Source: GCA-002708145 sp045562755
GTDB lineage: Bacteria > Chloroflexota > Dehalococcoidia > Lucifugimonadales > Lucifugimonadaceae
DNA length: 64,000 nucleotides
Direction of reading: 5' to 3'
NCBI GenBank assembly: GCA_045562755.1
Contig: JBJKVF010000001.1
Location: forward strand, 62,001 to 126,000
In this document: piece by piece, positions 52,066 through 60,383 of the stretch
Position numbering within the stretch: position 1 is the stretch's first letter
Layout: every line of letters starts with the position of its first letter
Position numbers and translations under genes: made by a program
Notes under the pieces: generated by a model
Databases searched by the model: none
What the model was told of the DNA's origin: nothing
What the model saw: the letters and a program-made list of their open reading frames with translations, nothing else

Positions 52066-52479
52066 CTATTCCCACTTATGAGGTTTTCCTTTGATTGGCA
52101 ATACTTTACCAGTATCTTCTCTTAGTTTGTGAGTTTCATTAGTTTTCAAGAAATTTTTTTTTGTTACATTTTCTAATGAATTAATTCCAAATTTTCCTAG
52201 AGATTCTATATGACCCATAGTTACAAAAAGGATATCTGATACCTCGTTTGCAACTGATAATTCATCTTCTTTATTAACTAAAGCTTCATTAAGTTCAAAA
52301 AATTCTTCATCCAATATTTTTTTTCTCATTTTAATAATTTCAGTTGGAGAGTAATTTATAAAACGACCTGAACCAACTTTAAATCTATCATGAAATTCCC
52401 AAACTTCTTCTGCCATATTTTTTATTGCATCTACAAATTCGGACTTAGATAAATTATTTGGTCGATATTGATTAGTCAT
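52066..52479 (-). CDS. MazG-like nucleotide pyrophosphohydrolase-fold protein
   Basis: The 137-residue protein resembles the all-alpha NTP-PPase superfamily (MazG, HisE, dUTPase-2). DEEFFELNEALVNKEDELSV holds the ExxE half of the metal site and ANEVSDILFVTMGHIESLG the ExxD half. The order and spacing (about 20 residues) match the family. It may cleave a noncanonical or damaged nucleotide, or act on phosphoribosyl-ATP-like compounds. It starts two bases after the carboxyltransferase gene and precedes the unknown protein. The substrate is not predictable. Confidence 0.8.
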   Translation of the reverse strand: MTNQYRPNNLSKSEFVDAIKNMAEEVWEFHDRFKVGSGRFINYSPTEIIKMRKKILDEEFFELNEALVNKEDELSVANEVSDILFVTMGHIESLGKFGINSLENVTKKNFLKTNETHKLREDTGKVLPIKGKPHKWE

Positions 52480-52481
52480 AT

Positions 52482-54032
52482 TTATAATGGGATATTTCCG
52501 TGTTTTTTTGGTGGTAAAGAATCTACCTTGTTTTCTAGCATTTCCAATGAGGATATTATTTTTTGTCTTGTTTCAGATGGATTTATTACATCATCAATAT
52601 AGCCTCTATTTGCTGCAATATAAGGATTTGCAAATTGATTTTTATAATTTTCTACTAGCTCATTTTTTTTATCTTCAGGATTTTCACTATTTGAAATTTC
52701 TTTTCTATTAATTATATTAACAGCTCCTTCAGGACCCATAACAGCTATTTCAGCTGATGGCCAAGCATAATTAATATCACCTCTTAGGTGTTTTGAACCC
52801 ATAACTATATATGCCCCACCATATGCTTTTCGAAGAATTATACTTATTTTAGGAACAGTTGCCTCAACATAAGCATATAATAATTTTGCCCCGTGACGTA
52901 TTATGCCGTTATATTCTTGCTGGGTACCTGGCATAAACCCTGGTACATCAACTAAGGTAATAATAGGTATATTGAATGAATCACAAAATCTAACAAATCT
53001 AGATGCTTTTGCTGATGCATCTATATCTAACATACCTGCCAGTTTATTTGCTTGATTTGCAACTATACCTACTACTCTTCCAGAAATTCTAGCCAAACCT
53101 ATAATAATATTTGGAGCAAATAATTCTTGTACTTGAAAGAAAAAGTTATCATCAACAATTTTTTCAATAATTTCTAAAACATCATAAGGTTTGTTTGACT
53201 CTTTAGGAATTATATTATTTAGTTGATCATTGATCTCATTTGTATTTTTATAATACTTGCTATTCTGTGGTTTTTCTGAGTTATTTGATGGGAGGAATGA
53301 AAGTAAAGTCTTTACTTGATCAAAGCAATCATTTTCATCACTAGCTACAAAATGGGAAACTCCACTTTTGGAAGCATGTGTAGTTGCACCACCAAGCTCA
53401 TTATGTGAGATTTCTTCTCCCGTTACAGATTTTACTACATCTGGACCTGTAATATACATTTGTCCTATACCATCTACCATGAAAATAAAATCCGTGAGTG
53501 CAGGAGAGTACGTAGCCCCACCTGCTGCTGGACCTGCAATTATAGATATTTGAGGTATTACACCAGATGCTAATGTATTTTTCTCAAAAATTTCACCATA
53601 CCCTGCTAAAGAGTCAATTCCTTCTTGTATTCTGGCTCCACCAGAGTCATTAATTCCTATTATCGGAGACCCAGTTTTTAATGCCAAATCCAGCACTTTT
53701 GCTATTTTTTGGCCTGCAACCAGAGATAATGAACCTCCTAAAACAGTGAAATCTTGTGAGTATGCAAATACTTTTTTACCTTCAATTTTTCCATAACCAG
53801 TTATGACAGAATCTCCATCTACAATATTTTGGTCAAGTCCTAAATCCTTAGAGCGATGATTGATAAAAGGATCTATTTCATTGAAACTATTTTCATCAAA
53901 AAGTTTTATTAATCTTTCTCTTGCTGTGAGTTTGCCTTTTTGGTGCTGGCTATCAATTCTTTTTTCGCCACCAGCTAATTCGGCTTTTTTTCTTCGATTG
54001 ATTAACGACTGCAATTTGTCTTCATTTGACAT
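52482..54032 (-). CDS. pccB: Acyl-CoA carboxylase carboxyltransferase subunit (PccB/MmdA type)
   Basis: The subunit transfers carboxyl from biotin to (or from) propionyl- or related CoA. The 516-residue protein has the two crotonase-like halves. In the first are GKLTARERLIKLFDENSF, FAYSQDFTVLGGSLS, INDSGGARIQEGIDSLAGYGEIF in parts, and AGPAAGGATYSPALTDFIFM. In the second are VDVPGFMPGTQQEYNGIIRHGAKLLYAY, in parts, KAYGGAYIVMGSK, and AVMGPEGAVNII, in which the oxyanion loops are intact. No biotin carboxylase or carrier is nearby. It could be propionyl-CoA carboxylase beta or methylmalonyl-CoA decarboxylase alpha. Confidence 0.88.
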   Translation of the reverse strand: MSNEDKLQSLINRRKKAELAGGEKRIDSQHQKGKLTARERLIKLFDENSFNEIDPFINHRSKDLGLDQNIVDGDSVITGYGKIEGKKVFAYSQDFTVLGGSLSLVAGQKIAKVLDLALKTGSPIIGINDSGGARIQEGIDSLAGYGEIFEKNTLASGVIPQISIIAGPAAGGATYSPALTDFIFMVDGIGQMYITGPDVVKSVTGEEISHNELGGATTHASKSGVSHFVASDENDCFDQVKTLLSFLPSNNSEKPQNSKYYKNTNEINDQLNNIIPKESNKPYDVLEIIEKIVDDNFFFQVQELFAPNIIIGLARISGRVVGIVANQANKLAGMLDIDASAKASRFVRFCDSFNIPIITLVDVPGFMPGTQQEYNGIIRHGAKLLYAYVEATVPKISIILRKAYGGAYIVMGSKHLRGDINYAWPSAEIAVMGPEGAVNIINRKEISNSENPEDKKNELVENYKNQFANPYIAANRGYIDDVINPSETRQKIISSLEMLENKVDSLPPKKHGNIPL

Positions 54033-54098
54033 AATAAATTCAAACCTTTGTTTTGAGAGTTATTAAAATTAATATTATTATTAATATATATATTAATG

Positions 54099-54128
54099 TT
54101 CATACATTATATATGTATCACTTATAAT
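54099..54128 (+). promoter_or_regulatory. Possible folP promoter containing an inverted repeat
   Basis: TTCATA and TATAAT lie 18 bases apart in the divergent gap between pccB and folP. The spacer contains ATACAT and ATGTAT (54102-54118), an inverted repeat with a five-base centre that could bind a dimeric regulator. The surrounding DNA is almost pure A/T, so this is a weak call. Confidence 0.3.
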
Positions 54129-54180
54129 ATATTACTTTTATAGTAATATTTTATGTCTTAAAAAGTTGATTTGCTAAAAA

Positions 54181-55014
54181 ATGATTATTGAAAATAATAA
54201 ATTAATATGGGATTCAAAACCTTATATAATGGGTATAGTAAATGTTACTCCCGATTCATTTTCTGGAGATGGGATGATGAAGAATAATGAAGATTTTGTT
54301 GACTTATGTGTTGAAAAAGCTTTAATTATGCAAGAAGAAGGAGCTGATATTATCGATATTGGTGGTGAGTCTACTCGTCCCAAACATATTTACTCTGACA
54401 CAGAGTCTATTTCTGTAGATCAAGAGTTGAATAGAGTAATTCCGGTCCTAGATAAACTAAAAAATAAATTATTAATTCCTATTTCTATTGATACAAAAAA
54501 GGGGATAGTAGCAAAGTTTGCATTAGAATCTGGTGCAGAGATAATTAATGATATATCTATGCTTGAAGATGAATTAATGATAGAAACATTATTAAAATAC
54601 AATCCAAAATATATTTTGTCTCATTACAGAAAAACGAAACATTCTAGAGATATTATTAATGATATCTATTTAGATCTACAAGAAAAGATTGAAGTATTAA
54701 TATCAAAAAATTTTCCTAATGAAAATATAATTGTTGATCCAGGTATTGGATTTGGGAAAAGTGCAGAACAGTCATTTCATATTATTAAGTATTTAGAATT
54801 ATTAATAAAGCGTTTAAATAAACCTTTGCTAATTGGGACATCAAAAAAATCTTTCTTAGAAAAAATAACAGGTGAATCTATAGAAAATAGAGATGTAGGT
54901 ACTTATATTTCAAATTTTTCATCTTTGTTAAGTGGAGCAGATATATTAAGAGTTCATGACGTTAATAATACAAAAAAAATAGTTAATTTTTATAAGCAAA
55001 TGAGAAAAATATGA
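54181..55014 (+). CDS. folP: Dihydropteroate synthase
   Basis: The enzyme joins p-aminobenzoate to dihydropterin pyrophosphate. The 277-residue protein has MGIVNVTPDSFSGDG at the N-terminus, EGADIIDIGGESTRP, ISIDTKKGIVAKFAL, the segment IINDISML, IIVDPGIGFGKSAEQ and LIGTSKKSFL, which cover both substrate sites. folK overlaps its end by four bases. The pair and folD supply tetrahydrofolate enzymes for this window. No ribosome binding site is obvious before the ATG. Confidence 0.95.
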   Translation: MIIENNKLIWDSKPYIMGIVNVTPDSFSGDGMMKNNEDFVDLCVEKALIMQEEGADIIDIGGESTRPKHIYSDTESISVDQELNRVIPVLDKLKNKLLIPISIDTKKGIVAKFALESGAEIINDISMLEDELMIETLLKYNPKYILSHYRKTKHSRDIINDIYLDLQEKIEVLISKNFPNENIIVDPGIGFGKSAEQSFHIIKYLELLIKRLNKPLLIGTSKKSFLEKITGESIENRDVGTYISNFSSLLSGADILRVHDVNNTKKIVNFYKQMRKI

Positions 55015-55490
55015 GTTTCGTATATATTGGACTAGGTAGTAATTTAGGTAATAGAGAAGAAAATTTGAAATTTGCATTGGATAAAATTCAAACAACATTT
55101 AATATTATTAGTAAAAGTTTTATTTATGAAACTAAACCTTTCAATGTAAATGAGCCTCAACCAAATTATCTTAACCAGGTAATAAAAGTGTGTTCAAATG
55201 GTTATAATCCAATTTCATTACTCGATAAATTATTGTTATATGAAGAAGAATTGGGAAGAGTTCGCTTTAAGAAAAATGAATCTAGAATTATTGATCTAGA
55301 TTTACTTTTGTATGGTGATGAGATTGTTAATAGTAAGAATCTCATTGTTCCCCACCCAAGAATTCACGAAAGACCATTTGTTGTTTTTCCTTTATTAGAT
55401 ATTGACAAAGAATTATTTCATCCAACAAAGCAAATATCTTTTTTAGAGATTTCATTAAAATTAGGAAGCGCAGGTATCAAAAAGCTATAA
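55011..55490 (+). CDS. folK: 2-amino-4-hydroxy-6-hydroxymethyldihydropteridine pyrophosphokinase
   Basis: FolK pyrophosphorylates the pterin precursor of folate. The 159-residue protein has VYIGLGSNLGNREENL, SFIYETKPFNVNEPQPNYLNQ in parts, YEEELGRVRFKKNESRIIDLDLLLYGDE in parts, and VPHPRIHERPFVVFPLLDI. All typical motifs are present. ATGA overlap with folP gives translational coupling. The stop overlaps the convergent CopD-like gene by six bases. Confidence 0.95.
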   Translation: MSFVYIGLGSNLGNREENLKFALDKIQTTFNIISKSFIYETKPFNVNEPQPNYLNQVIKVCSNGYNPISLLDKLLLYEEELGRVRFKKNESRIIDLDLLLYGDEIVNSKNLIVPHPRIHERPFVVFPLLDIDKELFHPTKQISFLEISLKLGSAGIKKL

Positions 55491-55946
55491 TTCACTCATA
55501 ATTGAAGTAAGCAAAAAAATTATTACCCCAAAAAATATTATTGCGTTGTAACCCAATAAAAAAGATAATTTTCCATAAAGGCCTTTTGCTTGTGAACTAT
55601 ATGAAAAATCTTCTTGTCTAAACCTCCATATTAGGTAAAACATTATGATCGAAATGAATAGTTTGATTGAAAAAACTATTATCCAATCGTTAGTAATATT
55701 TTCTGAAAGTTTGGTGAACATTAAAAAAATTCCTGTTAGTATTAGTCCAATAACAGAAATATCAACTAAATCACGATAAATTATTGAAATATTTCTAAAA
55801 ACAATAGAATATTCTTGCTTCATGTTCATTTGAACGGGTCTAATAATGAATGCAAAGAATATACTACCCCCAACCCAAGACATTGCAGCAACTGAGTGTA
55901 GCCATTTTATAAAAATTACTATTAAATTTATAAAATCTATTTCCAA
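55485..55946 (-). CDS. CopD-like four-helix membrane protein
   Basis: A 153-residue integral membrane protein with four hydrophobic segments (about residues 6-28, 55-76, 85-105 and 125-148). The start FIKWLHSVAAMSWVGGSIFFAFIIRP, in parts WLHSVAAMSWVGGS and FFAFIIRP, matches the CopD/DUF2269 style, in which His and other polar residues in the helices may bind copper or heme. YLIWRFRQ follows the third helix. It lies 11 bases after glyS on the same strand. A role in copper or heme handling is plausible but unproven. Confidence 0.72.
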   Translation of the reverse strand: MEIDFINLIVIFIKWLHSVAAMSWVGGSIFFAFIIRPVQMNMKQEYSIVFRNISIIYRDLVDISVIGLILTGIFLMFTKLSENITNDWIIVFSIKLFISIIMFYLIWRFRQEDFSYSSQAKGLYGKLSFLLGYNAIIFFGVIIFLLTSIMSEL

Positions 55947-55957
55947 ATTAAATTCCT

Positions 55958-57427
55958 TTATGAATTTCTTGAATTTTTAGAAATTTGTTCTAAAACATTA
56001 TTTACATTTGTATCAATGCTATCGATATTTACTCTAATTTGCTCCATTGTATCTCTGTTCCTAATTGTTACGCAATTATCTTTTTCAACAGTATCAAAAT
56101 CCACAGTGATGCAGACTGGCGTTCCTATCTCGTCTTGCCTACGATATCTTTTTCCAATACTTTGAGTGTCATCATATTCTGTATTGTATTTTGTGCTAAG
56201 ATTTTCATAAATTTTTCTTGCAGTTGGAGTCAATTTTTCGTTTCTTGACAGAGGTAAAACTGCAACTTTGTTAGGGGCAATATCAGGATGAAATCTTAAT
56301 ACTACTCTTTTTTCTTTGTCTTTTCCTTCTTCATCATAAGCATCCGATAAAAAGGCTAAAGCAGATCTATCAGCTCCCATAGCTGGCTCAACAACAAATG
56401 GAGTGTAACGTTTTTTTGAATTATCATCGAAATAACTTAGGTTTTTACCACTTAATTTTGAGTGGGCTTTAAGGTCATAGTCAGTTCTGTTTGATATAGT
56501 TTCAAGCTCTCCCCATCCCCAAGGGAAAAGATATTCTATGTCTGCTGAAGCTTTTGAATAATGTGGAAGTTCATCTTTACCATGATGTCTAATTCTTAAT
56601 TTTTCATCTCTAATACCGTACTTACTAAACCAGTCAAAAGAGAATTGAATCCAGTGTTCATGCCATTTTTCATCTGAACCAGGTTCACAAAAGAACTCCA
56701 TTTCCATTTGCTCAAATTCTCTGGTCCTATAGGTGAAATTTCCAGGTGTAATTTCATTTCGAAAAGATTTCCCAATTTGAGCTATTCCAAATGGAATTTT
56801 TTTTCTAGAACTAGTCATAACATTTTCAAAATTAACAAACATTGCTTGAGCAGTCTCTGGCCTTAGATATACTTCAGACGTAGAATCTTCCATTGCTCCT
56901 AGAAATGTCTTAAACATTAGGTTAAATTGTTTTGGTTCCGATAAAATTCCACCATCTGGCGAAGGATGATCTTGATTCTTACTATTTGGAAGGTGGGTAA
57001 CAGAAATGATTTTATCCTTAACTAATTTTTTTGCCTCATCTATATCTCCAGCTTCAATAGATATCAACTTATTATCTTTTTTAGTTTCTATTTCAAAAAT
57101 AAAAATATGATCTTCTCTATATCTTTTTCCAGTTATTGAACATTCAACTAAAGGATCTGAGAAATTTTCTAAATGACCTGATGCTTTCCAAACATTTGGG
57201 TGCATTAGAATTGATGCATCAATTCCAACAATATTTTCTTGATCCGTAACCATGTTTTTCCACCACATGTTTTTTACATTTCGTTTCAATTCTGCCCCTA
57301 TAGGACCGTAATCCCATACACTGGATAATCCCCCATATATCTCAGAGCTTTGAAATATGAATCCTCTCCTCTTGCATAATGAAACTAATGTGTCCAAAGA
57401 TGTGCTTTGCAAATTTCTAAAGGTCAA
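55958..57427 (-). CDS. glyS: Glycyl-tRNA synthetase (alpha2 type)
   Basis: The class II enzyme charges tRNA-Gly. The 489-residue protein has CKRRGFIFQSSEIYGGLSSVWDYGPIGAELKRN, in parts, and motif 2-3 segments: LRPETAQAMFVNFEN, PFGIAQIGKSFRNEITPGNFTYRTREFEQMEMEFF in parts, and the final VVEPAMGADRSALAFL. The C-terminal anticodon-binding domain has VAVLPLSRNEKL. It is the dimeric eukaryote/archaea-like form, not alpha2beta2. The start is TTG with GGAG seven bases upstream. No T-box leader is visible. Confidence 0.95.
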   Translation of the reverse strand: MTFRNLQSTSLDTLVSLCKRRGFIFQSSEIYGGLSSVWDYGPIGAELKRNVKNMWWKNMVTDQENIVGIDASILMHPNVWKASGHLENFSDPLVECSITGKRYREDHIFIFEIETKKDNKLISIEAGDIDEAKKLVKDKIISVTHLPNSKNQDHPSPDGGILSEPKQFNLMFKTFLGAMEDSTSEVYLRPETAQAMFVNFENVMTSSRKKIPFGIAQIGKSFRNEITPGNFTYRTREFEQMEMEFFCEPGSDEKWHEHWIQFSFDWFSKYGIRDEKLRIRHHGKDELPHYSKASADIEYLFPWGWGELETISNRTDYDLKAHSKLSGKNLSYFDDNSKKRYTPFVVEPAMGADRSALAFLSDAYDEEGKDKEKRVVLRFHPDIAPNKVAVLPLSRNEKLTPTARKIYENLSTKYNTEYDDTQSIGKRYRRQDEIGTPVCITVDFDTVEKDNCVTIRNRDTMEQIRVNIDSIDTNVNNVLEQISKNSRNS

Positions 57428-57545
57428 TTTTTAACTCCAAAAAATTTCAAATATTTATTTTTAATTTAATTTTACATTGAAAATAAATATTTACTGTTAT
57501 AAGTTAATCATAAATCATATTAATAAATTAGTTGGGATAAAATTT

Positions 57546-58376
57546 ATGACAAAATTATTAGAAAATAACGTAGCAATTGTAACTGGAGGAGCTAGTGGTA
57601 TAGGAAAAGGGATAGTGAAAGTTTTATCACATAAAGGATCTGCAGTTGCAATATCTGATATTAACGAAAAGGCTGCTATAGAACTTGCAAATTCAATAAA
57701 TATTAATGGCGGAAATGCTATTGGAGGAATGGTTGATGTTAAGGATAAGAAAACTTTAGATGATTTTTTTCATAAAACAATAGAAAAGTTTGGGCATGTA
57801 GACATATGTGTACCTAATGCAGGTGTGGTAGGAGCAAAAGATTTTTCTAATAGAAAAGATTTCATAGATGATGATTGGGACTTAACTTTAGATGTAAACC
57901 TTTTGGGCGTAAGGAATACTGTTGAATCTATCAAGAATCATTTTATTGAGGAAAATAAGGGGAAAATCGTCATTATTTCTTCTCACGGTGGCCGAAAACC
58001 AAGAGGTATAGGTGATAAAGGTAGAGGAAATGTTCAGTATCCTTATTTAGTTTCAAAAGCAGCTGTTATACAATATATGCATTTATTAGCCATCGAATTA
58101 GGTCAATATAATATCAATGTTAATGCAGTTTGTCCTGGTAGAATTTGGACACCTATATGGGAGGCAATTGCAATAAATAATAAAGAAGTTAATTCTGATT
58201 ACGCTGATATGACAAATTATGAAATTTTTATTGAACAAATTAAGAATACAATGCCACTTGGAAGACCACAGACCCCTGAGGATATAGGAAATGCTGTCAG
58301 TTTTTTAGTATCTTCCGAATCATCTGAAATTACAGGTCAAGCTTTAAACGTCAATGGTGGAGCATCAATGAATTAA
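57546..58376 (+). CDS. Short-chain dehydrogenase/reductase (SDR)
   Basis: The protein of about 276 residues has VAIVTGGASGIGKGIVKVLSH, the acidic residue of ISDINEKAAIE, CVPNAGVVG, VIISSHGGRKPRG, YPYLVSKAAVIQYM with catalytic Tyr/Lys, and the end GQALNVNGGASMN. A loop insertion with several Arg/Gly residues (PRGIGDKGRGNVQ) precedes the catalytic Tyr and is unusual. The ATG chosen is preceded by GGGA; the open frame extends 23 codons upstream. It is convergent with the DgoD-like gene, one base away, which suggests a common pathway. The substrate is unknown. Confidence 0.86.
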   Translation: MTKLLENNVAIVTGGASGIGKGIVKVLSHKGSAVAISDINEKAAIELANSININGGNAIGGMVDVKDKKTLDDFFHKTIEKFGHVDICVPNAGVVGAKDFSNRKDFIDDDWDLTLDVNLLGVRNTVESIKNHFIEENKGKIVIISSHGGRKPRGIGDKGRGNVQYPYLVSKAAVIQYMHLLAIELGQYNINVNAVCPGRIWTPIWEAIAINNKEVNSDYADMTNYEIFIEQIKNTMPLGRPQTPEDIGNAVSFLVSSESSEITGQALNVNGGASMN

Positions 58377-58377
58377 T

Positions 58378-59532
58378 TTACCAATCTGCTACTGAACTAT
58401 CATTTTCATAATAATATTCTCCACCTAGCTCTTTATGGTACCCATAAGCTTCACCATCATACTCTTTGGTAGCTTCTTTCTCATCAACCTCAACACCCAA
58501 GCCTGGAGTTGTCCATAGGTCAATGTGCCCGTCTTTTACTTCCCAAGGTTGCTTTAATAGACCTATCCCAAGGCCTTCATCTACTTGTTCTTGTATTAAG
58601 AAATTTGGTACCACAGCATCAACAAGCATACATGCTGCTAGTGCTAAAGGTCCAATAGCACAATGAGGCATAATATGTTGATAATATACCTCAGCATAAT
58701 TTGCTATACGTTTTAATTCTGAGGGTCCTCCACAATGAGCAACATCAGGCTGAAGAAGCGAAACGGCTTGCTTTTCAATTACTTCTCTAAATTCCCATCT
58801 GCTTAGAAGTCTTTCTCCTGTAGCCAAAGGAAAACTTACTTGCTCTTGAATTCTTTTTAGAGCATCTGAATTTTCTTGTGGAATTGGTTCTTCAACGAAC
58901 ATAGGCCTCATACCTTTTATTTCATTGCAGACTTCTACTGCTAAACCTGGAGTCATTTTTCCATGAAAATCAAAACATAACTCAACATCATCACCGACCC
59001 ATTCCCTCATCATATATGCTGCTTTTACAAATTCGTCAATTCTTGATGGAGGTTCATGAGCTCTCCATGTTCCTGCTGGACCAGCTTTATATCCTGTATA
59101 TCCAGACTTTTGTAATTTTTCTAATCTATCTTTTGATGCATTGAGTCCTTCATCAGTTAAATCCCTAATCCCCCAATGAGCATAAACTCTAATTTTATCC
59201 CTAACATTACCACCCATAAGCATATAACTAGGAACTCCATAATGTTTTCCAGATATATCCCATAATGCAGCATTTATTGCAGCAATTGCTGACATGTTAT
59301 GAGCACCTCCTCTAAAAAAAGAAGAGCGATACATCTGTTGCCAGTGATGTTCTATTCTAAGAGGATTTTTTCCAATCAGGTATTCAGAAAATTCATTGAT
59401 TGCAGCAGGAACGGAGTGAGGTTTTCCCTCTAAAGTACTTTCAGCCCAGCCTTCTATGCCTGTATCAGTTGAAATTCTTATAAGTCTAGTTCTATTTCTA
59501 GGGGAAAATTGATCTACTTTGGTTATTTTCAT
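58378..59532 (-). CDS. DgoD-like (D-galactonate dehydratase-type) enolase superfamily enzyme
   Basis: The 384-residue protein has the catalytic pattern of DgoD: Asp188 and His190 (CFDFHGK), Glu214 (FVEEPIPQ), Glu240 (LATGERLLSR), and His290 (MPHCAIGPLALAAC). Spacings match those of the Escherichia coli enzyme with a shift of about five residues (family knowledge). The KxK pair is absent as in DgoD (the strand reads GYKAGPAG). A sugar-acid dehydratase is likely, though the exact acid is unproven. No aldolase or kinase for 2-keto-3-deoxy acids is nearby. It is not closely similar to the tandem pair at 20861-23222. Confidence 0.87.
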   Translation of the reverse strand: MKITKVDQFSPRNRTRLIRISTDTGIEGWAESTLEGKPHSVPAAINEFSEYLIGKNPLRIEHHWQQMYRSSFFRGGAHNMSAIAAINAALWDISGKHYGVPSYMLMGGNVRDKIRVYAHWGIRDLTDEGLNASKDRLEKLQKSGYTGYKAGPAGTWRAHEPPSRIDEFVKAAYMMREWVGDDVELCFDFHGKMTPGLAVEVCNEIKGMRPMFVEEPIPQENSDALKRIQEQVSFPLATGERLLSRWEFREVIEKQAVSLLQPDVAHCGGPSELKRIANYAEVYYQHIMPHCAIGPLALAACMLVDAVVPNFLIQEQVDEGLGIGLLKQPWEVKDGHIDLWTTPGLGVEVDEKEATKEYDGEAYGYHKELGGEYYYENDSSVADW

Positions 59533-59612
59533 AATTAATTCTCGCAGTGCTTATTATTTTGTTTTTTGATAATATACGTAGTATAAATTCTTTTCAATGA
59601 AAAATATTATAC

Positions 59613-60383
59613 ATGGAATCAGCATTATTAAGAAATAAGATACGAAAAGGTAAGTTTACTAGCCAGACATCTGGAGAATGTAAAAATTTCCTCCAAACTA
59701 ACGTTGTTATTTTACATAAGAAATACGCATATGATTTTTTATTATTTTGCCAAAGAAATAGTAAGCCGTGTCCCATAATTGAAGTGTTTGATACAGGTGA
59801 TCCTGAAGCAAAATTAACTGCTCCAAATTCTGATATCAGATTCGATGTTCCAAAATATAGAATTTATAAGTCAGGGAAACTATTTGATGAAACAATTAAT
59901 ATTGAAAATTATTGGACTAATGATTTAGTTACTTTTTTACTTGGATGTAGTTTTAACTTTGAGCACGAATTAGTTAAGTGTAATTTTAATTTACCTTATT
60001 ACTCTACTGCAAAGACTGTACCAATGTTTAATACAAATATTCAAACAATACCTTCAGGAAGTTTCTTTGGTAATACGGTTGTTACATTGAGATGGATCCC
60101 TAAAAGTAGAATTGATGAGGTAATTGAAATATCTTCTAAATATGTTAGTTCTCATGGTTCTCCAGTTCATATAGGAGATCCATCTAAGATTGGTATAAAA
60201 GATTTACGTAATCCTGATTATGGCGATGCTTGGATAAATCATGATAAATCAATGCTTCCAGTTTTTTGGGCGTGTGGAGTAACACCTCAAAATATTGCCT
60301 TATCAAGTAAAATTGATTTTATGATAACTCATTCTCCTGGTCATATGTTTGTAACTGATTTAAATAGTAATAATAAAAAATGA
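59613..60383 (+). CDS. DUF1445 family putative hydro-lyase
   Basis: The 256-residue protein matches DUF1445 (YcsI-like). SGECKNFLQTNVVILHKKYAYDFLLFCQRN, in parts, PCPIIEVFDTGDPEAKLTAP, DIRFDVPKYRIYKSGK and the segment GCSFNFEHELV are typical. The C-terminal half has GDPSKIGIKDLRNPDYGDAW in parts, FWACGVTPQNIALSSKIDF and ITHSPGHMFVTDL. In human DGLUCY a DUF1445-like region lies N-terminal to the D-glutamate cyclase domain; here the two occur as neighbouring genes with a four-base overlap. Its own reaction is not known with certainty. Confidence 0.85.
   Translation: MESALLRNKIRKGKFTSQTSGECKNFLQTNVVILHKKYAYDFLLFCQRNSKPCPIIEVFDTGDPEAKLTAPNSDIRFDVPKYRIYKSGKLFDETINIENYWTNDLVTFLLGCSFNFEHELVKCNFNLPYYSTAKTVPMFNTNIQTIPSGSFFGNTVVTLRWIPKSRIDEVIEISSKYVSSHGSPVHIGDPSKIGIKDLRNPDYGDAWINHDKSMLPVFWACGVTPQNIALSSKIDFMITHSPGHMFVTDLNSNNKK

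Noticed and set aside
57428..57545. T-box or other leader riboswitch at glyS
   Set aside because: glyS has only a short AT-rich leader; no specifier loop or antiterminator (TGGNACC-type) sequence was seen.
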